From Cephalotrichum gorgonifer (taxonomy: Eukaryota > Ascomycota > Sordariomycetes > Microascales > Microascaceae): a DNA stretch of 64,000 bases. Position 1 is the first letter of the stretch, and the number at the start of each line of letters is the position of its first letter. A program made the translations under genes and the position numbers. Of this stretch, positions 47,310 to 60,157 are shown piece by piece. The notes under the pieces are model-generated. The model did not search any database. It was not told the origin of the DNA and saw nothing but the letters and a program-made list of their open reading frames with translations. The stretch is from the NCBI GenBank assembly GCA_900312665.1, contig ONZQ02000009.1:305328-369327 (forward strand), read 5' to 3'.

Positions 47310-48629
47310 TTTGAACAGGTGATAGGGAAAAGGTTCGACGCGATTGCCGTATCGCCAGGAAGGACGAGGTAGGTGTACCCAGAAGGTCGGCCGTGGAAGT
47401 GATAGAGGAAATGGTAAAGGAGCCCCAAGATCAAGGGGCAGCGGGAGAAGAGAAGTGGCGATGTGGAGTTTGGAGCTTCGAAATAACTAGTGACAGGACG
47501 AGCCACAGACGGACTCAAAAAAATTAAAAGGGACACGCGAAAAGCTGACGCGGTGTCAATAGAATGAATAGGACGTCAATGGTGTTCTTTACCTAGGGTA
47601 AAGAACAAGCAAACGGCCGCCCTCACAGAGAAGAACTCGTGGAGGAATGGGGATGAATGCAAGTGCAAGTAGGGGGGGAGGAGGGAGGCTGTGGGGAAAG
47701 GGGATGGAAGGCCAACATCGCGTTCCGAGTACAAGTCGCTCGTCAGGTAGTACGAGTAGCGTTGGCCGTTTTTCGACGGCAGGTTCTAAGAATAATCCGA
47801 ACACTCCACTTCTGCCCGTGCTCGTATTGTCTGGACACGAGTAGGTCCTTGTACTCGTACTTGAACTTCTTGCTGGCCAAAGTACCATTTATCCGTCGTA
47901 CATCATGGTACTCGTGCGGGCTCCGTCCACGTAAGCAGAGTTGCTTGTCGGCTCCAGTGGTGGAATATCCTATTACGGAAACGTACTTGTACTTGTACGG
48001 ATGTACTTGTAAGGAGCGTCCTGTCTGCGGAAGATCCCTTCATGATTGGACTCGCTGGGTAATACCACCTCCCACACGGCTCGGCTGCCTACCTACCCAC
48101 CCTTGCCCCTTGCCTGCCCGCCGACGACTGAGACCCACGCGCCTGCTCGGCGCACGCTGGCGGGCCTAGCGTGGCCAGTACGAGTACATTTGTACACACT
48201 TCGACGCTAATACCCTGTACTTCGATGTTTAGTCTCCTCCAAATCCAATTCCCGATCTGTATTTTCCTTCCGTGCTGCCCAATCTCCAACCTCGAATCGT
48301 TTCCACCATCGCATCGATTAGCGATATTGCGCACATATCGCCAACACTGCTCACCATCAAAATATATCTTCCCCTGTGTCCTCAGCTTTCCGCGTCGCAT
48401 ATCTACCAACTCTAGGTCGAGGCTGGTACGCCGAAATCGTCGGACGAATTCGAGAGCGGGACCACAAATCGACCCTGACGCGATTCAGCCTCGCCTTCGA
48501 CTGCCGATTACTCCACCAGCCTGTCCTCTGATATCCTCCCATATGGTATATCTCTCATCGGAATTTTCCCATCGGAGACGAGACACGGCATTGGGAGGGA
48601 GGTATCGGACCAGCACACCGTAATTCCTC
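47310..48629. other. Head-to-head region of PMT2 and SNT1
   Basis: 1,320 bp. The middle (47660-48200) is dense in GTAC-type motifs, including GTACTTGTACTTGTACGG near 47983-48000. The part nearest SNT1 probably is its 5' UTR. No separate gene is seen. Confidence 0.5.
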
Positions 48630-51600
48630 ATGTATGTTGACACTTCCACCCGTCACATCGGTCTTTCTGCAAGGGCCTCTTTTCTCCAGGTCTTTCCTGC
48701 CGGCCCACCTCTCCGGTATCTTGGGGTCTTCCTGTCGGGATACCCCCCACTACTGCCGGCTACTGCTGGGCTCCAACGCTTCTTAGCTACGCCATCCCTT
48801 CCCCTAGCTGAGCACTACATTACCCGGTCTGAGGACGCGCCTCGACTCTTGGTCTCGCCAAGTTCTAACACCTCTTCCCCTTACATAGGTCGCGATACTC
48901 GCGGTACGATGGGGAAACCCGTCGGTCTCGTTCTCGCTCGCCCGAGAGGTACGATCGGACCTCGCAGTACGGCGATGGAGATAGGCATCGCCTGTCTAAC
49001 GAGTCACGCCTTCATCAACCCCCCTTCGTGCCACCCAGAGGCGACTCTTTCCAACGGGACCCGCCCAGAGGCCCGAAGGCTTTGATGGATGGGTTAAGCG
49101 GGCCTCGGGGCGGCGGATATGCTGGTGGCGATTTCGCAAGGGGGGGTAGGGGAGGGAGAGGCCGCGGAGGGAGAGGCTGGTCTCGAGATGCCAGTCGAGA
49201 ACGAGGTCGAGATCGCGAGATTGACTTCCGGGAGCGAAGAGATCCACCCTATAGAGACGAAAGAAGCCGCGAGCGAGATCGAGCACGCGAACGAGACAGA
49301 GAACGTGATCGCGATAGAGACCGAGATCGAGATCGCGAGAGGGACCGAGATCGGGAGAGAGATTGGCGTGATCGGGATGCGTACAGAGCGCGCCGGCAGC
49401 CCTCTCCAGGCAGAGGCAGGTCGCCACCCTTGCGCGACTTCCGTGATCGGGATCAGCCACTTGGTGTAGATGCAGAGAGAACAGCGCACGGGTCGCGAGA
49501 TGGAGGACCGCCGTCTGCTGGTTCCTCCTCATCCGACCCCCCCTTCAGCGCGGCCGGATTTCCTCGCGGCGGCTTTCCTCGCGGACGAGGTCGCGGACGT
49601 GGTGAGTGGGATGGCCGAGGCCGCGGCCGGGGCTTTTATGATGACCGCTACGGTCCTCCACGCAGCAGATCTCAAGAGGGCCGCTGGGCGCGGGACCGAG
49701 ATGACCGTGATAGGGGAGATAGACTTGCCGACCCAGACTTGCGACGAGACCGGGATGATCGCGACCTACGAGAAAGAGAAACCTTCCGACCCAAGGCCGA
49801 CCACAGCTCGCCCACCCATGAACACCCGCCACCAGCGGTGAAGGATGTGTCTCCTCCCCCCATTGCGCCGTCTGCCCCCGCCTTTGGGACGGTTCCACCC
49901 CGTAACCCAAGCGTGTCCGGTGCCCCTCCTCCAGCCGGGTCGGGTAGGCCGCCGCCCACCGCACCTCGAGCATTCGCTGAGCGTCCGACCTCGGCAGGCC
50001 ATGGCGGTGGAAGCGAAACCCAGTCATCAACAGCAAACTCTGGCAAACAAATGCCCTCAGACGGGGAGCCTCTCATCCCCGTCGGCCCTCGCGCACAACA
50101 GCGCCCGTCTAGCAAGCAGTGGATCAACCCAAATCTGGCATCTAGGAAGGTTCCCGAATCCCCTAAGACGATGGGATCCCAGGGCTTCCCTCAGCAACAC
50201 CAACCGTTCTCCACACGGCGGGATAGCTTTAGCTCAGAGCAGCCACACGAGGAGGAGAGGCGGCCCCGCAGTAGTGGCGCAAAATCGGATTTCCTGCCGG
50301 GGTCTGCGAATAGGCCCTCGCAACCCCTTCGCGGTTCGGTCCCTCCAGAATCCACTTCACGGCTGGACCGCAATTCCTTACCCTCTAAGCCGTCTCTGCG
50401 TCAGGAGCATGTGCCTCCCCAGGGCGCTCGGGATGCTGCTGAGATTGGTGAGGCTGGTGTCTCTCCGGACAGGCCGGCAGGCGGCAAAGACGAACAGCCC
50501 ACGAAGCCTCTTCACACGCCCTCGACTCCACAGCCAGCTCATCAGGCAGCACCGCAGGTCTCCAGCTCAAGCAAGCCCTCTTTGAAAGTCCCGGTCGTAA
50601 GATGCGAACTACCGCCCAGGGATGTAACGCCACCTACGAACTCCGTGGGGTCCGACGACGATGATGATATAGAGGATTATTTCCACAAAGAACTTGCCAA
50701 AGCTGAAACTAGCCTTCGCGACCTGGAGGCTGAAGACACGCCCTTGGATATCGTCAACCGATTCGCCCACTTATCTCACGACACAGCTCTGAAGATACTT
50801 TCCGAGGACGAAGGGATTCTGACCGCCGTAGGACCAGTCCCCCCCGAGATTGAGCAATCACTGAGACGCCAACTACCAGCCTCGGTACAGAAAGTGGAGG
50901 AGACGAGCTCCAATGCACCAAAACCCAGTGGCCTAGACGCGTCCAAGATCAAGGTTGTCCCCGTGATGGCACCCAACCAGCCCGAAAGCACCATGGAGAC
51001 GCCTGGCTCTGAGGCGGTGGCTATGGGTGTAGACAAGTCCGCATCATCGACAAAGGCCGTCACAAAGCGCGAGGTGCCGGATGGGACGGACGATGTCACG
51101 ATGGAGGATATTCCCCCCGTCATGCCCACAACCGAGTCATCGCTACGGAATGGGCCGCACCGGCCCCTCGGAGATGCTCGTGTTGAACCCGCCTTCAATG
51201 GTAGCACGTCACCAGGGAGCCAACTTCCAACTCCTCCGTCGCAAGTGGAAGATGATGGCGACGAGACAGAGTCCGACGATGTCGACATGATGCTAGATGG
51301 CCCCATTCGCGAAACAATGAAGACGCCTCCTATTGACAGCCTTCCGAATCTGCACTGCAAGCCCTGGGACCAGGACCCAAAGCTCCTCAAAACCTTCGAG
51401 TCAACGTCGGTGGTGGATGAATTCATCCTAGACCAGCTCGATAAAGTCACGCTAGAGCAGCGTGCAGAGCAGGAGGTCGTCAGCCAAGCCTACTTCCAAA
51501 GTTACCGAAACTACCTCGACTTCACCATGTCGAATGACCCCATCGCGATGAAGCACCGGGACAAGTTTTATGGTAGCAGCGCTCCAGCGGACAGCCCGGC

Positions 51601-54600
51601 TGTCTCGTCTCCGACTCCCGAGCCAAAGCCAGAAGGCCGAGGCGGTGGGAGACGATTCGCTACGGAAAGGGACCTCGAACGAGTTCTGCAGGCCTCGAGG
51701 AAGGAGGACGAGGAGCGCAAGCAAAGGGAGATTCAACTACAGGAAGAAAAGTATCGCAGCGAGAAGGAAGCGATCATCCCGCCAATGTACTGGACCGAGA
51801 AAGAAAAGAAGGATGACTTTTTCTTCGATACAACGGGCTATGTGCCAGTCGAGGCTCTGGCATACGCATGGGGATGCCTTCCCCCCATTGCTAACTTCAC
51901 CGAAGAAGAGGCCGCATTGTTCGAGAAGAGCTACCTGGAGCGGCCGAAGCAGTGGGGCCCAATAGCCGACACCATACCGAACAGAGACTTTAAGGCATGC
52001 ATCCAGTTCTACTACTTGAACAAGAAGGAACTCAATCTCAAGGAAAAGCTCAAGAAACAACCTAAGAGGAGGAAGAAGGGCAGCCGTGGGAAGCAAAGGT
52101 CCAGTGCTCTTGTCTCAGAGCTTGGCAATGGAGACCCTGAAACGGAGGAGAACCAGGAGTCTACAGAAAACGGAGAAAGGCGCCGCCCGCGACGTGCAGC
52201 GGCGCCAACGTTCTCGTTCGAGCAGAATGACAGCGATGGACTGACGCCTGGTGCAACCGGGAGAAGGGGCAATGGTGGATTGAAAGTGGAGAACCAACCG
52301 GAGAAGGTCGACGGGAGAAAGGGTAGGCGAAAGGCCGCCAAGGATAAGGAGCCAAAGGCGCCAAAGGCCAGCCAAACCCCCACAGCAACACCCACTCCTG
52401 GGCCGTCTAGCGGCCGTGGGCGATCTCGCTCCACTTCCCGTGTCCAGAGCGCGGATGCCCCTGTCCCAAGCGCCCCGGCAGAGGCTACACGACTACCTCC
52501 GACCTACGTGCAACCTACCGGGATACAGCCGCCCGCCCTGGTTCCAGTCCCACCACCGACAGCCTTACCTCTCGCTGTGGAGCGACCCACCACTCAAACG
52601 TCAACGATGTCGGACCTGATGGCACCTCCCGCGGCGCTCGCGCCTCCTCCGCTTCGACCCGAGCCTGTTCCACTCCAACAGCCTATTGTATCCACGCTCA
52701 ACTTTGTACAGCCCACTTCCCAGCCCCAGACAGAGCGCCGCTCGCAAAACCAAGCCTCCAGCTATTGGAGCGTGTCAGAAATAACCGAATTCCCTGCTCT
52801 CCTGAGAGCATTCGGTACCGACTGGGGCGGGATAGCAAGCCATATGGGGTCTAAGACACCCGTCATGGTAAGACGAGACAATATGAGAATTAGGATGAAC
52901 AACGCTAACTTGTACTTTCTACGGGTAGGTTAAGAATTATTTCGTGAGACAAAAAGACAAGAACGAGGGGTGGGAAGCGATAGTTGCCGAGGCAGACGAA
53001 AAGCGGCGCCGGGGCGAGAAGCGGCCCGATCCACCACCTCCTTCTACTCCGGGTATCAAGAAGAGGCAGGAGCAGGCACCGCCTCCAGGGCACCGCCCAC
53101 TTGCTGCTGCCACTGCGGCCACTTCCGAACCGTCGACGCCGTCAGAGACAGCACTCAGGCCACAGAAGGCCACCACTGCTATCGGCCAGCAGCCAAATCA
53201 ACAGTTCATTCCAGTGTACCCGACGATGCCGCCACACCCTCCACAGAGCACCAACCAGCCCCCTGCTTCCCAGCCGCCTCAAAAGCACCAAGGTCCCGAT
53301 ATGGTTTTGCCACAGCAACAACAGCAACACGTTCCGCCCCAGTTGCAGCAGCAGGCGCAGGCACAAGTGCCCCAGGCGAGGCTCCAAGCGGCACAACAGC
53401 AGCAACAGGCCCAAGCTCACGCTCATGTGCAGGCGCCGACGCAGGCACCGGTGCAGCCAGTATCACTTCAACCCCAGGCACAGGGGCCGGTGCAGCAAGT
53501 GCCACTCCAAGCCCCTGCCCAGGCCCGTACCCAGGCACAGGTACTGCTGCAACCGCAGTCGCAGTCGCCTCATCACCATGCCATTGCGCATCCCACTCCC
53601 GCCCAGACTATGTCGCCAAGAATGCCCTCCTTGCGCGACCCTATGCAGCCATATGGGTATGGTAGCGATAGGGATCGTGAACAGCCTGGCGCTATTCGTG
53701 GGCAACAGCCCATGATGGTGTCGCAAACTGCCGGCGGGATTCCTCCCACGTCCGATCCTGCACACCAGCATCCGACAGCTGCCTCAGCCCCACCTACCGG
53801 ACATCAGACCGATATGCATGGCAGAATCATAGATCATCGCCAGCTCAAGCAAGAGCCAGATCTTCCGCCCCAGAACCCTTACGAGTACACAGACCATCCA
53901 CGCGGGGTCCAGGCACGTCCAGACGCTGGGCAGTTGGCTAGGGGGGCACGGCCGAAATCACCGGTGGTACCAGAGTCCATGGCGCATGCTGGGGCAGCAA
54001 GGAACAGGATGGACATGGACAGAATCATGGGCGACGTCCGTGCTCCGGCCCCAACGCGTCCTCTAACAGCGGATCCATTCGGGGTCGCCTCGACGCAATC
54101 GTCGGCCCAGCCTCCAGCCCCGCCTCCACCCGCCGCAGCGGCTCCAGCACCAACGCCCAGACCAACGGAGCACAAGAAGTCTAGTCTGATGGCGTTGCTA
54201 AACGACGACCCTCCGCCGGCGCCGGCGCCGTCCCAAGCGCCGACCGCGCAACGTACGAGTGAGGTCCATAACCTGGCATCTACATCGCAACCCCACAAAA
54301 TGGGCGCTCGTCCGCCTCCACCTCCGCCTCAACAGCCTACCTCTCAGCTTCGAAGGGGGGTGGACGGAGGGGACTTCTCTTACGGTCGCAAGGCGCCCGG
54401 CCCTTCGCCGGGCATGGCGCCGCTGAACAACTACGCTTCCCCGCAGCCACAGCAGCAGAGCCTCCAGCGGGGATCTATGGTTTCTCACCAGCAGCAGCAG
54501 CAGCAACCGCGGCAGCAGCAGCCCGGTCCGACCCCCCCCGCCTCGGAACGGGACTACTATCGCCAGCAACCGTACGCGGCGGTACAACACCGGGGCGGGG

Positions 54601-55487
54601 CGGTGGGTTCGCCGCAGGCGGGCCCACACCCTCATCCGCCCCACTCACAGGCACCACCGGCCCCCCAGTACCAGCCTCAGCAACCAGCGTATGGGCAGTA
54701 TCCGCCCCAGACGCATCGGCCGCCGACAGCAGCGTCACCGCCTCCACAGTATGCAACGCACATGCAAGGGTCGAGACCGCGCGACGTTCCCCCGAGGGAG
54801 TCCTGGACCCCGGCGCCGCAGTCTCACATACCCCAGAGTCCCGCCCAGTCCTCGGCTGGAATACAGCAGCCGGGATGGCTGGCAACAAAGGGCGCTCCAT
54901 CGCCGGCGCCGACGAGCAGCAATCAGCCGCCACCGCAGCAGGGGTCCTGGGCGGGAGCGCAACATCCTTCCGGCGGGCCGGCGTGGTCGCAACACCCAAT
55001 GTCGCACCGCGACGACCGGGCTCCGCCTCCGCCTCCGCCTCCGCAGTCGTCCGGCATGTATAGACCGCCTCCTCCCCAACATAGTATTCCTCACCAGGCG
55101 GCTCCCCACCGGCAAATACAGGGCCAATATCACCCCGGGTCGTCGAGGGAAGCGATGCCTCCTTACCAACACTACGGCTCGCCCACGACACAGGTGTCGC
55201 ATGACCCGAGGGAGATACCCGGACGGAGCTACACTCCCGTCGCAGGGTACGACGGCCGGCCGGCCGTCTCGGCGGCCCCGCCGCCGCCTCCGCCAGGCCA
55301 TGCTCACTCGCATTCCCATTCGCATTCGCACTCCCACTCGCATTCGCATTCCCATTCGCACGGGCATGCTGGGCATATGCACGGGTACATGCCGGACCCG
55401 AGGGATGTGCAGATGAGGGACGGCGGGATGGATCCCCAGGAGAGGGAGAGAAGGATGCAGAGCGACCGGGATAGGATGGGGAATTAG
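48630..55487 (+). CDS. SNT1: SANT-domain corepressor, Snt1/NCoR-like (Set3 complex type)
   Basis: Large chromatin protein related to yeast Snt1, a subunit of the Set3C histone deacetylase complex. Long exons are 48889-52867 and 52929-55487, joined by a 61-nt intron with a GCTAAC branch site. The preferred start splits the ATG: AT at 48630-48631, a 257-nt GTATGT..ATAG intron, then G at 48889, giving MSRYSRYDGETRRSRSRSPE and 2,179 residues. Features in order: RS- and RGG-rich N-terminus, RD/RE dipeptide runs (about 125-165), a long disordered part, SANT1 near 1003-1057 (NFTEEEAALFEKSYLERPKQ), a basic linker, SANT2 near 1292-1345 (SEITEFPALLRAFGTDWGGI, completed by the intron splice), then a Gln/Pro-rich half and a His-Ser repeat tail near 2118-2145. 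The exact N-terminus is the least sure part. Confidence 0.85.
55300..55380 (+). repeat. Coding His-Ser dipeptide repeat in SNT1
   Basis: About ten His-Ser dipeptides from CA(C/T)TC(G/C/A) hexanucleotide units, followed by HGHAGHMHG. The codons vary, so this is not a fresh slippage product. Confidence 0.8.
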
Positions 55488-55696
55488 GGGAGATGAGATG
55501 AAGTCGGAGTTGTGACTTTGATGAGGAGGGAAGTGGAGAGGGTCGATTTAATGTTTGAGCTAGTGTATGTATACTATCCGATATGGGACTTTTAGGGACG
55601 GAAGCAACGAAAGTTTCTGCCGTTGTCACTTATTTTTTTTCTTCGTCTGCAATAAGCAAATAAAAAGGAATGGAGTTCACAATAAGAATGTGTATA

Positions 55697-55765
55697 TCTG
55701 TCGAAAGTGGATGCATATGTCTGTCTAGAGTGAATGCACGTGTCTGGCTACAGCGACGCCATATG
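55697..55765 (+). repeat. Degenerate 23-bp tandem repeat, three units
   Basis: TCTG-initiated units start at 55697, 55720 and 55743, each exactly 23 bp, and a fourth TCTG follows at 55766. Units 1 and 2 share TCTGTC.A.AGTG.ATGCA..TG; unit 3 is more diverged but keeps the period and the ..ATATG end. Confidence 0.65.
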
Positions 55766-56514
55766 TCTGACTGCCTGTTAGTGCTGCAGTGACATCAATC
55801 GTATTGTCCCACATCAACCCTGATGGCGGCTCCGGCCAAACGCAAGGCATGAAACCAACTCGTATTCCACCCTTTCCCAGACAGGTTATAATAGGGGCAT
55901 ATTAAGCCAACGTAAGGCTGGTTGCTTAAACACCAATAAGGATGACATGAGACTTCGGTGACCTTGCGGCCTGAGACCTGAAGACCAACCTCGTGAAGGG
56001 CTACGACTGAACCCTGATATTATTAATAAAGAGTTGTATTAAGATGGAGCAGGTTAGAAGAGGCGCGGTACGACGGTTTCATCCGTTACACACTCATATC
56101 CATTTATATATATATACATCGAGGCCGCCCTCTTTCTACCCTTTACCTGTACTCAAGGTCGGTCCTTCGGGTCCTCGTCCCCGTCCGTCCCCCGGGTCAC
56201 TAATCTCAAATCGTCGTTCCTAGACTAAAGCGGTACGGTATTCAGTATAATCCGATTCCTCTATTCTTGACCCGATTCTGTGACATGTACGTAAGTCCGT
56301 AAGCCCGTGATCTTAGCGTGATGTGATATCAAGTCTAACACACGCACACTCTCTCTAACGCCCGACCTCGACTTCGAAGAGCCCGCTCTCCTAAAACCGA
56401 CACTTTACCCGACTGACGTCAGATTTGGTGTGAGCCGCGATACTATAGTGGGATTCTCAAGTTGCGATTGTCGTGAAGCTATTTTACGTGCTGGTGATAC
56501 GCGACGTAGTTATG

Positions 56515-56880
56515 AGGTTTTCTAACTTCTACTATTAAATGTATTAAAATATTATAATTTTGATTAATATATAAGGATATTATATTGATTCTGTATTAGC
56601 TAACATCTTATGTAGGTATAAAATGTAGTTAAACAATATAAAATAAATATAAACTTTTATATACTCTATATACAATTATAGTCGACTTATAATTGTAATC
56701 AAAACTAATTAAGATATAATAAGAAAATTTTCATCTTTCTATTAATATACAGTCTAGAATTCTTATATAATCATAATATAGTATATAATAGGCCTATATA
56801 AGTATTATAACCTAAAATTTAAGGTTTCTCTATCTTTATACTCATCTTACCCCGCATTTGAGCTAGTGGCTGCTATTTTT
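56515..56880. other. A+T island, RIP-like
   Basis: About 365 bp with very low GC and dense TA steps immediately before the WD40 gene; non-coding. Confidence 0.6.
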
Positions 56881-56962
56881 CTTTACAGGATTGAAAAACT
56901 CGAAATTAACGCGACCACGCGCTTAGATTCCTATCAAATCTGAGCTTTTCAAGACTTTCTAG

Positions 56963-59900
56963 ATGGCGGCAACACTGGCTTTCGATTCCAGCTGGGACTG
57001 CCCTATAGATCTCACATCGGATGATGAGTTTTCGAGGGTACTAACAAATGGCGATGCCCGGAACGGCCCCCAAGCGCGGCACTACGAGGTGGAGCCTGTC
57101 GAGGAGCCAGAGCCGGCCCGCAAGCGACGACGCGTCAGTGATAGCTTAGGCCAGGAGGGTGGAGGACGGCTAGAAGTGCGGATTATCCCCTATAGAGAAG
57201 CTTTTTAAGAGTCTTGGGTGGTTTTAGAGGACTAACCTAGATGCGGCCAGGAACACGCATCCCTACCTAAAAACATATCAACGCCCAAGGAGACGCGGTT
57301 ACTCGAGGAGAAGGCTCTACCTGCCCGGAGAGCATCCACCAATACCAATAGCCCCCAGACCGCGCCATCCTCTATCGCTCCCAGGGCCCCGGCGGTGGCC
57401 AACATCTCCCAGGTAACAGAGCCAGCGTCTGCTTCCCCGTGTACTTCGTCATGGGGAGTGGACCTTCCAAATGACGATGGCGATGGCGATGGCGATGCCA
57501 ATGACCAAAAACAACAACCAAAAACTGCCGTCCAACACCGATGGTTCGAACTTAGTCATCGCCCCTACATCGATGCCGACCAACGCTATCGAATCCAGGC
57601 TGCAATCGAAAGTAAGCAGCCACTGTCTGTTGGACACGAAGCGCTTAAGGCACTGCCCTACACGTACCATGTCGACCTCAGCCAGGAAGAGGTCGAATAC
57701 GTATGGCAGGAGGCCCAGGCGCTCCTTCCGTCGTCCAAGCTTTCGAGGGACCCCATCCGGGGCATTGCAAAAGCGCTGAGGAAGAACCCCGCAATTGCGA
57801 GATTGCTGCCTGAGAAGATCCAGGGGCAGGGCCCCGTCTCCACGAGAGACGAGCTAGACCTCTACTATTTCTTATCCGACGTTAACAGCCGCTGCATCTC
57901 GCAAAAACCGGGGGTGTGTACTCTCCGCCGGGAAGAGTCGGAAGGGGTGGGGGACGGGGCCCAGGCTCGAAGCGTCTCTGCACTGCTCTTTAAACGAGAA
58001 GTCGAGGGACAGACACCGTTCGGCCGGGCAAGGGCTTTGGGGGGCATAAGGCGGAATCTACTCAGAATGCGGGGGGATCGCCTCGCCCTCAGGACCGTCT
58101 GGACGGACTGTGCAGGTGATATCGCCTCCATCGCCTGGGTGTCGGAGACGGCCTTTGTCTGCGGGACGACAGAGCACTCGGACGCCCATAACCAGCAGTA
58201 TAATAAGCCGGGGAACCTGCTGCTGGGGTCGACCAGTGCCAGAACTCTCCGCGCATTCCCTGACCACCGCATAGTGCGGCCTGCTGTTGAAAAGGGCGAA
58301 AATGCCTCGGAAGCAATGAGGCACAGTCAATCGCCCTGGCTTTACTCGTCTGTTGTCTCGTCGGCATACGATCCAGGGTTGGATCTTGCGTACACGTCGA
58401 GCTTCGACAAGACCGTCAAGGCGTGGAAGGTCGATGAAACGGGGAAGTCGATGCGATTGGTTGGGACGTGGCATCATGATGGAAACGTCAACTTTGTCGT
58501 CGCCTCACGGCACGAGCTCAACCTGGTTGCAACAGCGGCCGACGTCGCGGCCGAGGCAGTCAGGGTTTATAAGGTTAACCCCGGCAAGATCTCCTCCAGC
58601 CAATACTTTTCATTTGGTGGTAAAATCGGCGGCACCGCAGGCGTCGCCGTCGATGCCGATGTCTGGGCTTACTATCCGGCAACCATCCAGTGGGGCATAT
58701 CGCCGGTCTGTTCACATCATCTACTTGTCGGCTACTCGCCTCGGAGCCTCAGCGGCGACGATAATGACATCCCCGAGCTCAAGAGGAATTCGGGAGAGCT
58801 TCGTTTATTCAACGCCGTTAATGGGCGGGAGGTATCCCTCGGCATCCCCATGTGCCAGAACGTATTCGAGGTCGCCTGGCATCCAACGCGGCCGGTCTTC
58901 GTCGTTGCTATGACCGTCGGCGCTAGCAAGGCCGAGTCAGACGTGCGCACCCAGATACGAGTCTTTGCACTGTCCACCAGAACCGGAAATGTCACTAGCA
59001 TGCCCTTCAGGCCGGAGAGCAGCGCCTTCGCTACCCATGCTGGGGGGGTGCCGGATGAGTTCTACGGCTTTACGATGGTTCTAGACTGTTTCTCTTCCGA
59101 CATAAACGAGCTCACTATAAAACCGAATAGCCCCGAGTACTTCTACGTCACCGCCGCGTGTACGGATGGGAGTGTATTCGTGTGGGATACCGCAAGGGGG
59201 CACCGCCCTATTCATACCCTCTCCCACGGCAAGCCGGTTGAGGAGTATAGCGGCGATAGAGAGAAGGAAGATACAGGGTGCAAGTTCACGGCGTGGGGGA
59301 GGACCCCTGACCGTCTCTACACCGGTGGATCCGACGGCGTCGTCAAGGTCTGGAACATCCTGAACCCTCGTCCCTTCGTCCGCGACCTCCTCGAGGTCTC
59401 CGGCCCCGTGTCCGCCGGCGCCTTCTCCCCGGACCGGTCGAAGCTGGCCATCGGCGACGCGAGCGGGAGGGTCTACCTCCTCTCCGTAGACGAAGACGAT
59501 AGTATAGGAGCCAGCAGCCAGGTCCAGCTCCCACTAGGCGGAGGCGTCTACAATACCACGGACCGCACCCGTTCCGTCCGCCGCCCGGTACCCTATATTC
59601 CGCACCCTGACCCGCCTCCCCCTCCCGGATACATTGACGACTGCGGGGTCCTGCTAGCAAGGCAGTATTTAGCCCAGGGCCTGCTCGTTCGCCACAGGAA
59701 TCCCGTCATGGGTGTGTTCCAAGGCCCCAATTACGCACAGATGAACCTATTTAGGACGGACTTGCACTGGGAGCAGGACCCGTCGAATCCGCTGTTAGCC
59801 GATGCGGAACGTCACCAGCAGGCCAATAGGCTAACTTCGCGTCCGTATCGCGGGAATAAATTTTCTCGACACCTGTTTGGGAGGAATAGGGGCCTGGTGG

Positions 59901-60157
59901 TATTTACAAAGGAGGAGGAGCAGGCAGTGATGCGCCTGCATAGGCGAAACTGCGAGAAGGACCTGGACTGGGAGGGGCTGAGTCTCCGCGTGAGAGAGGA
60001 ACTAATACGGAGCGGCGTTGACCCGAGAGTAGAGGAGGACTACGGGCTCGAGTTTGAGGATGAGGATGAGGATGAGGATGAGGATGAGGATGAATTTGGG
60101 GAGGAAGATATAGGGGATGATAGCTTCACTTTTAGCGATGACGATAACGACATCTAG
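56963..60157 (+). CDS. WD40-repeat protein with acidic C-terminal tail (possible DIM-9/Raf1-like)
   Basis: Proposed exons 56963-57175 and 57251-60157 give 1,039 residues; the 75-nt intron has a weak GTGCGG donor and a CTAAC branch site, and bridges an in-frame stop. The N-terminus is acidic with a nuclear-localisation-like ARKRRRV. From about residue 330 on, WD40-like blades are visible: DLAYTSSFDKTVKAWKV, FEVAWHPTRPVFVVAMT, YFYVTAACTDGSVFVWDTA, RLYTGGSDGVVKVWNI and AGAFSPDRSKLAIGDASGRV. The end is a run of Glu-Asp pairs and EEDIGDDSFTFSDDD. The layout suggests a scaffold or a substrate receptor of a CUL4 complex; kinship with Neurospora DIM-9 / fission yeast Raf1 is a guess from architecture, not from alignment. 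Confidence 0.8.

Larger units (their letters stand above)
55488..56962. other. Intergenic region with 23-bp tandem repeats and an AT island
   Basis: Contains the SNT1 3' region, a degenerate 23-bp tandem repeat (55697-55765), the AT island (56515-56880) and the WD40 gene promoter. Confidence 0.55.

Noticed and set aside
49119..49841. Open frames in the +1 phase over the RD/RE-coding part of SNT1
   Set aside because: Shifted readings of the same dipeptide-repeat DNA; the RS/RD-rich SNT1 frame continues into the SANT domains.
54475..55629. 384-codon minus-strand frame opposite the SNT1 C-terminal half
   Set aside because: Antisense translation of Pro/Gln/His-rich codons, Arg/Ala-rich with no domain.
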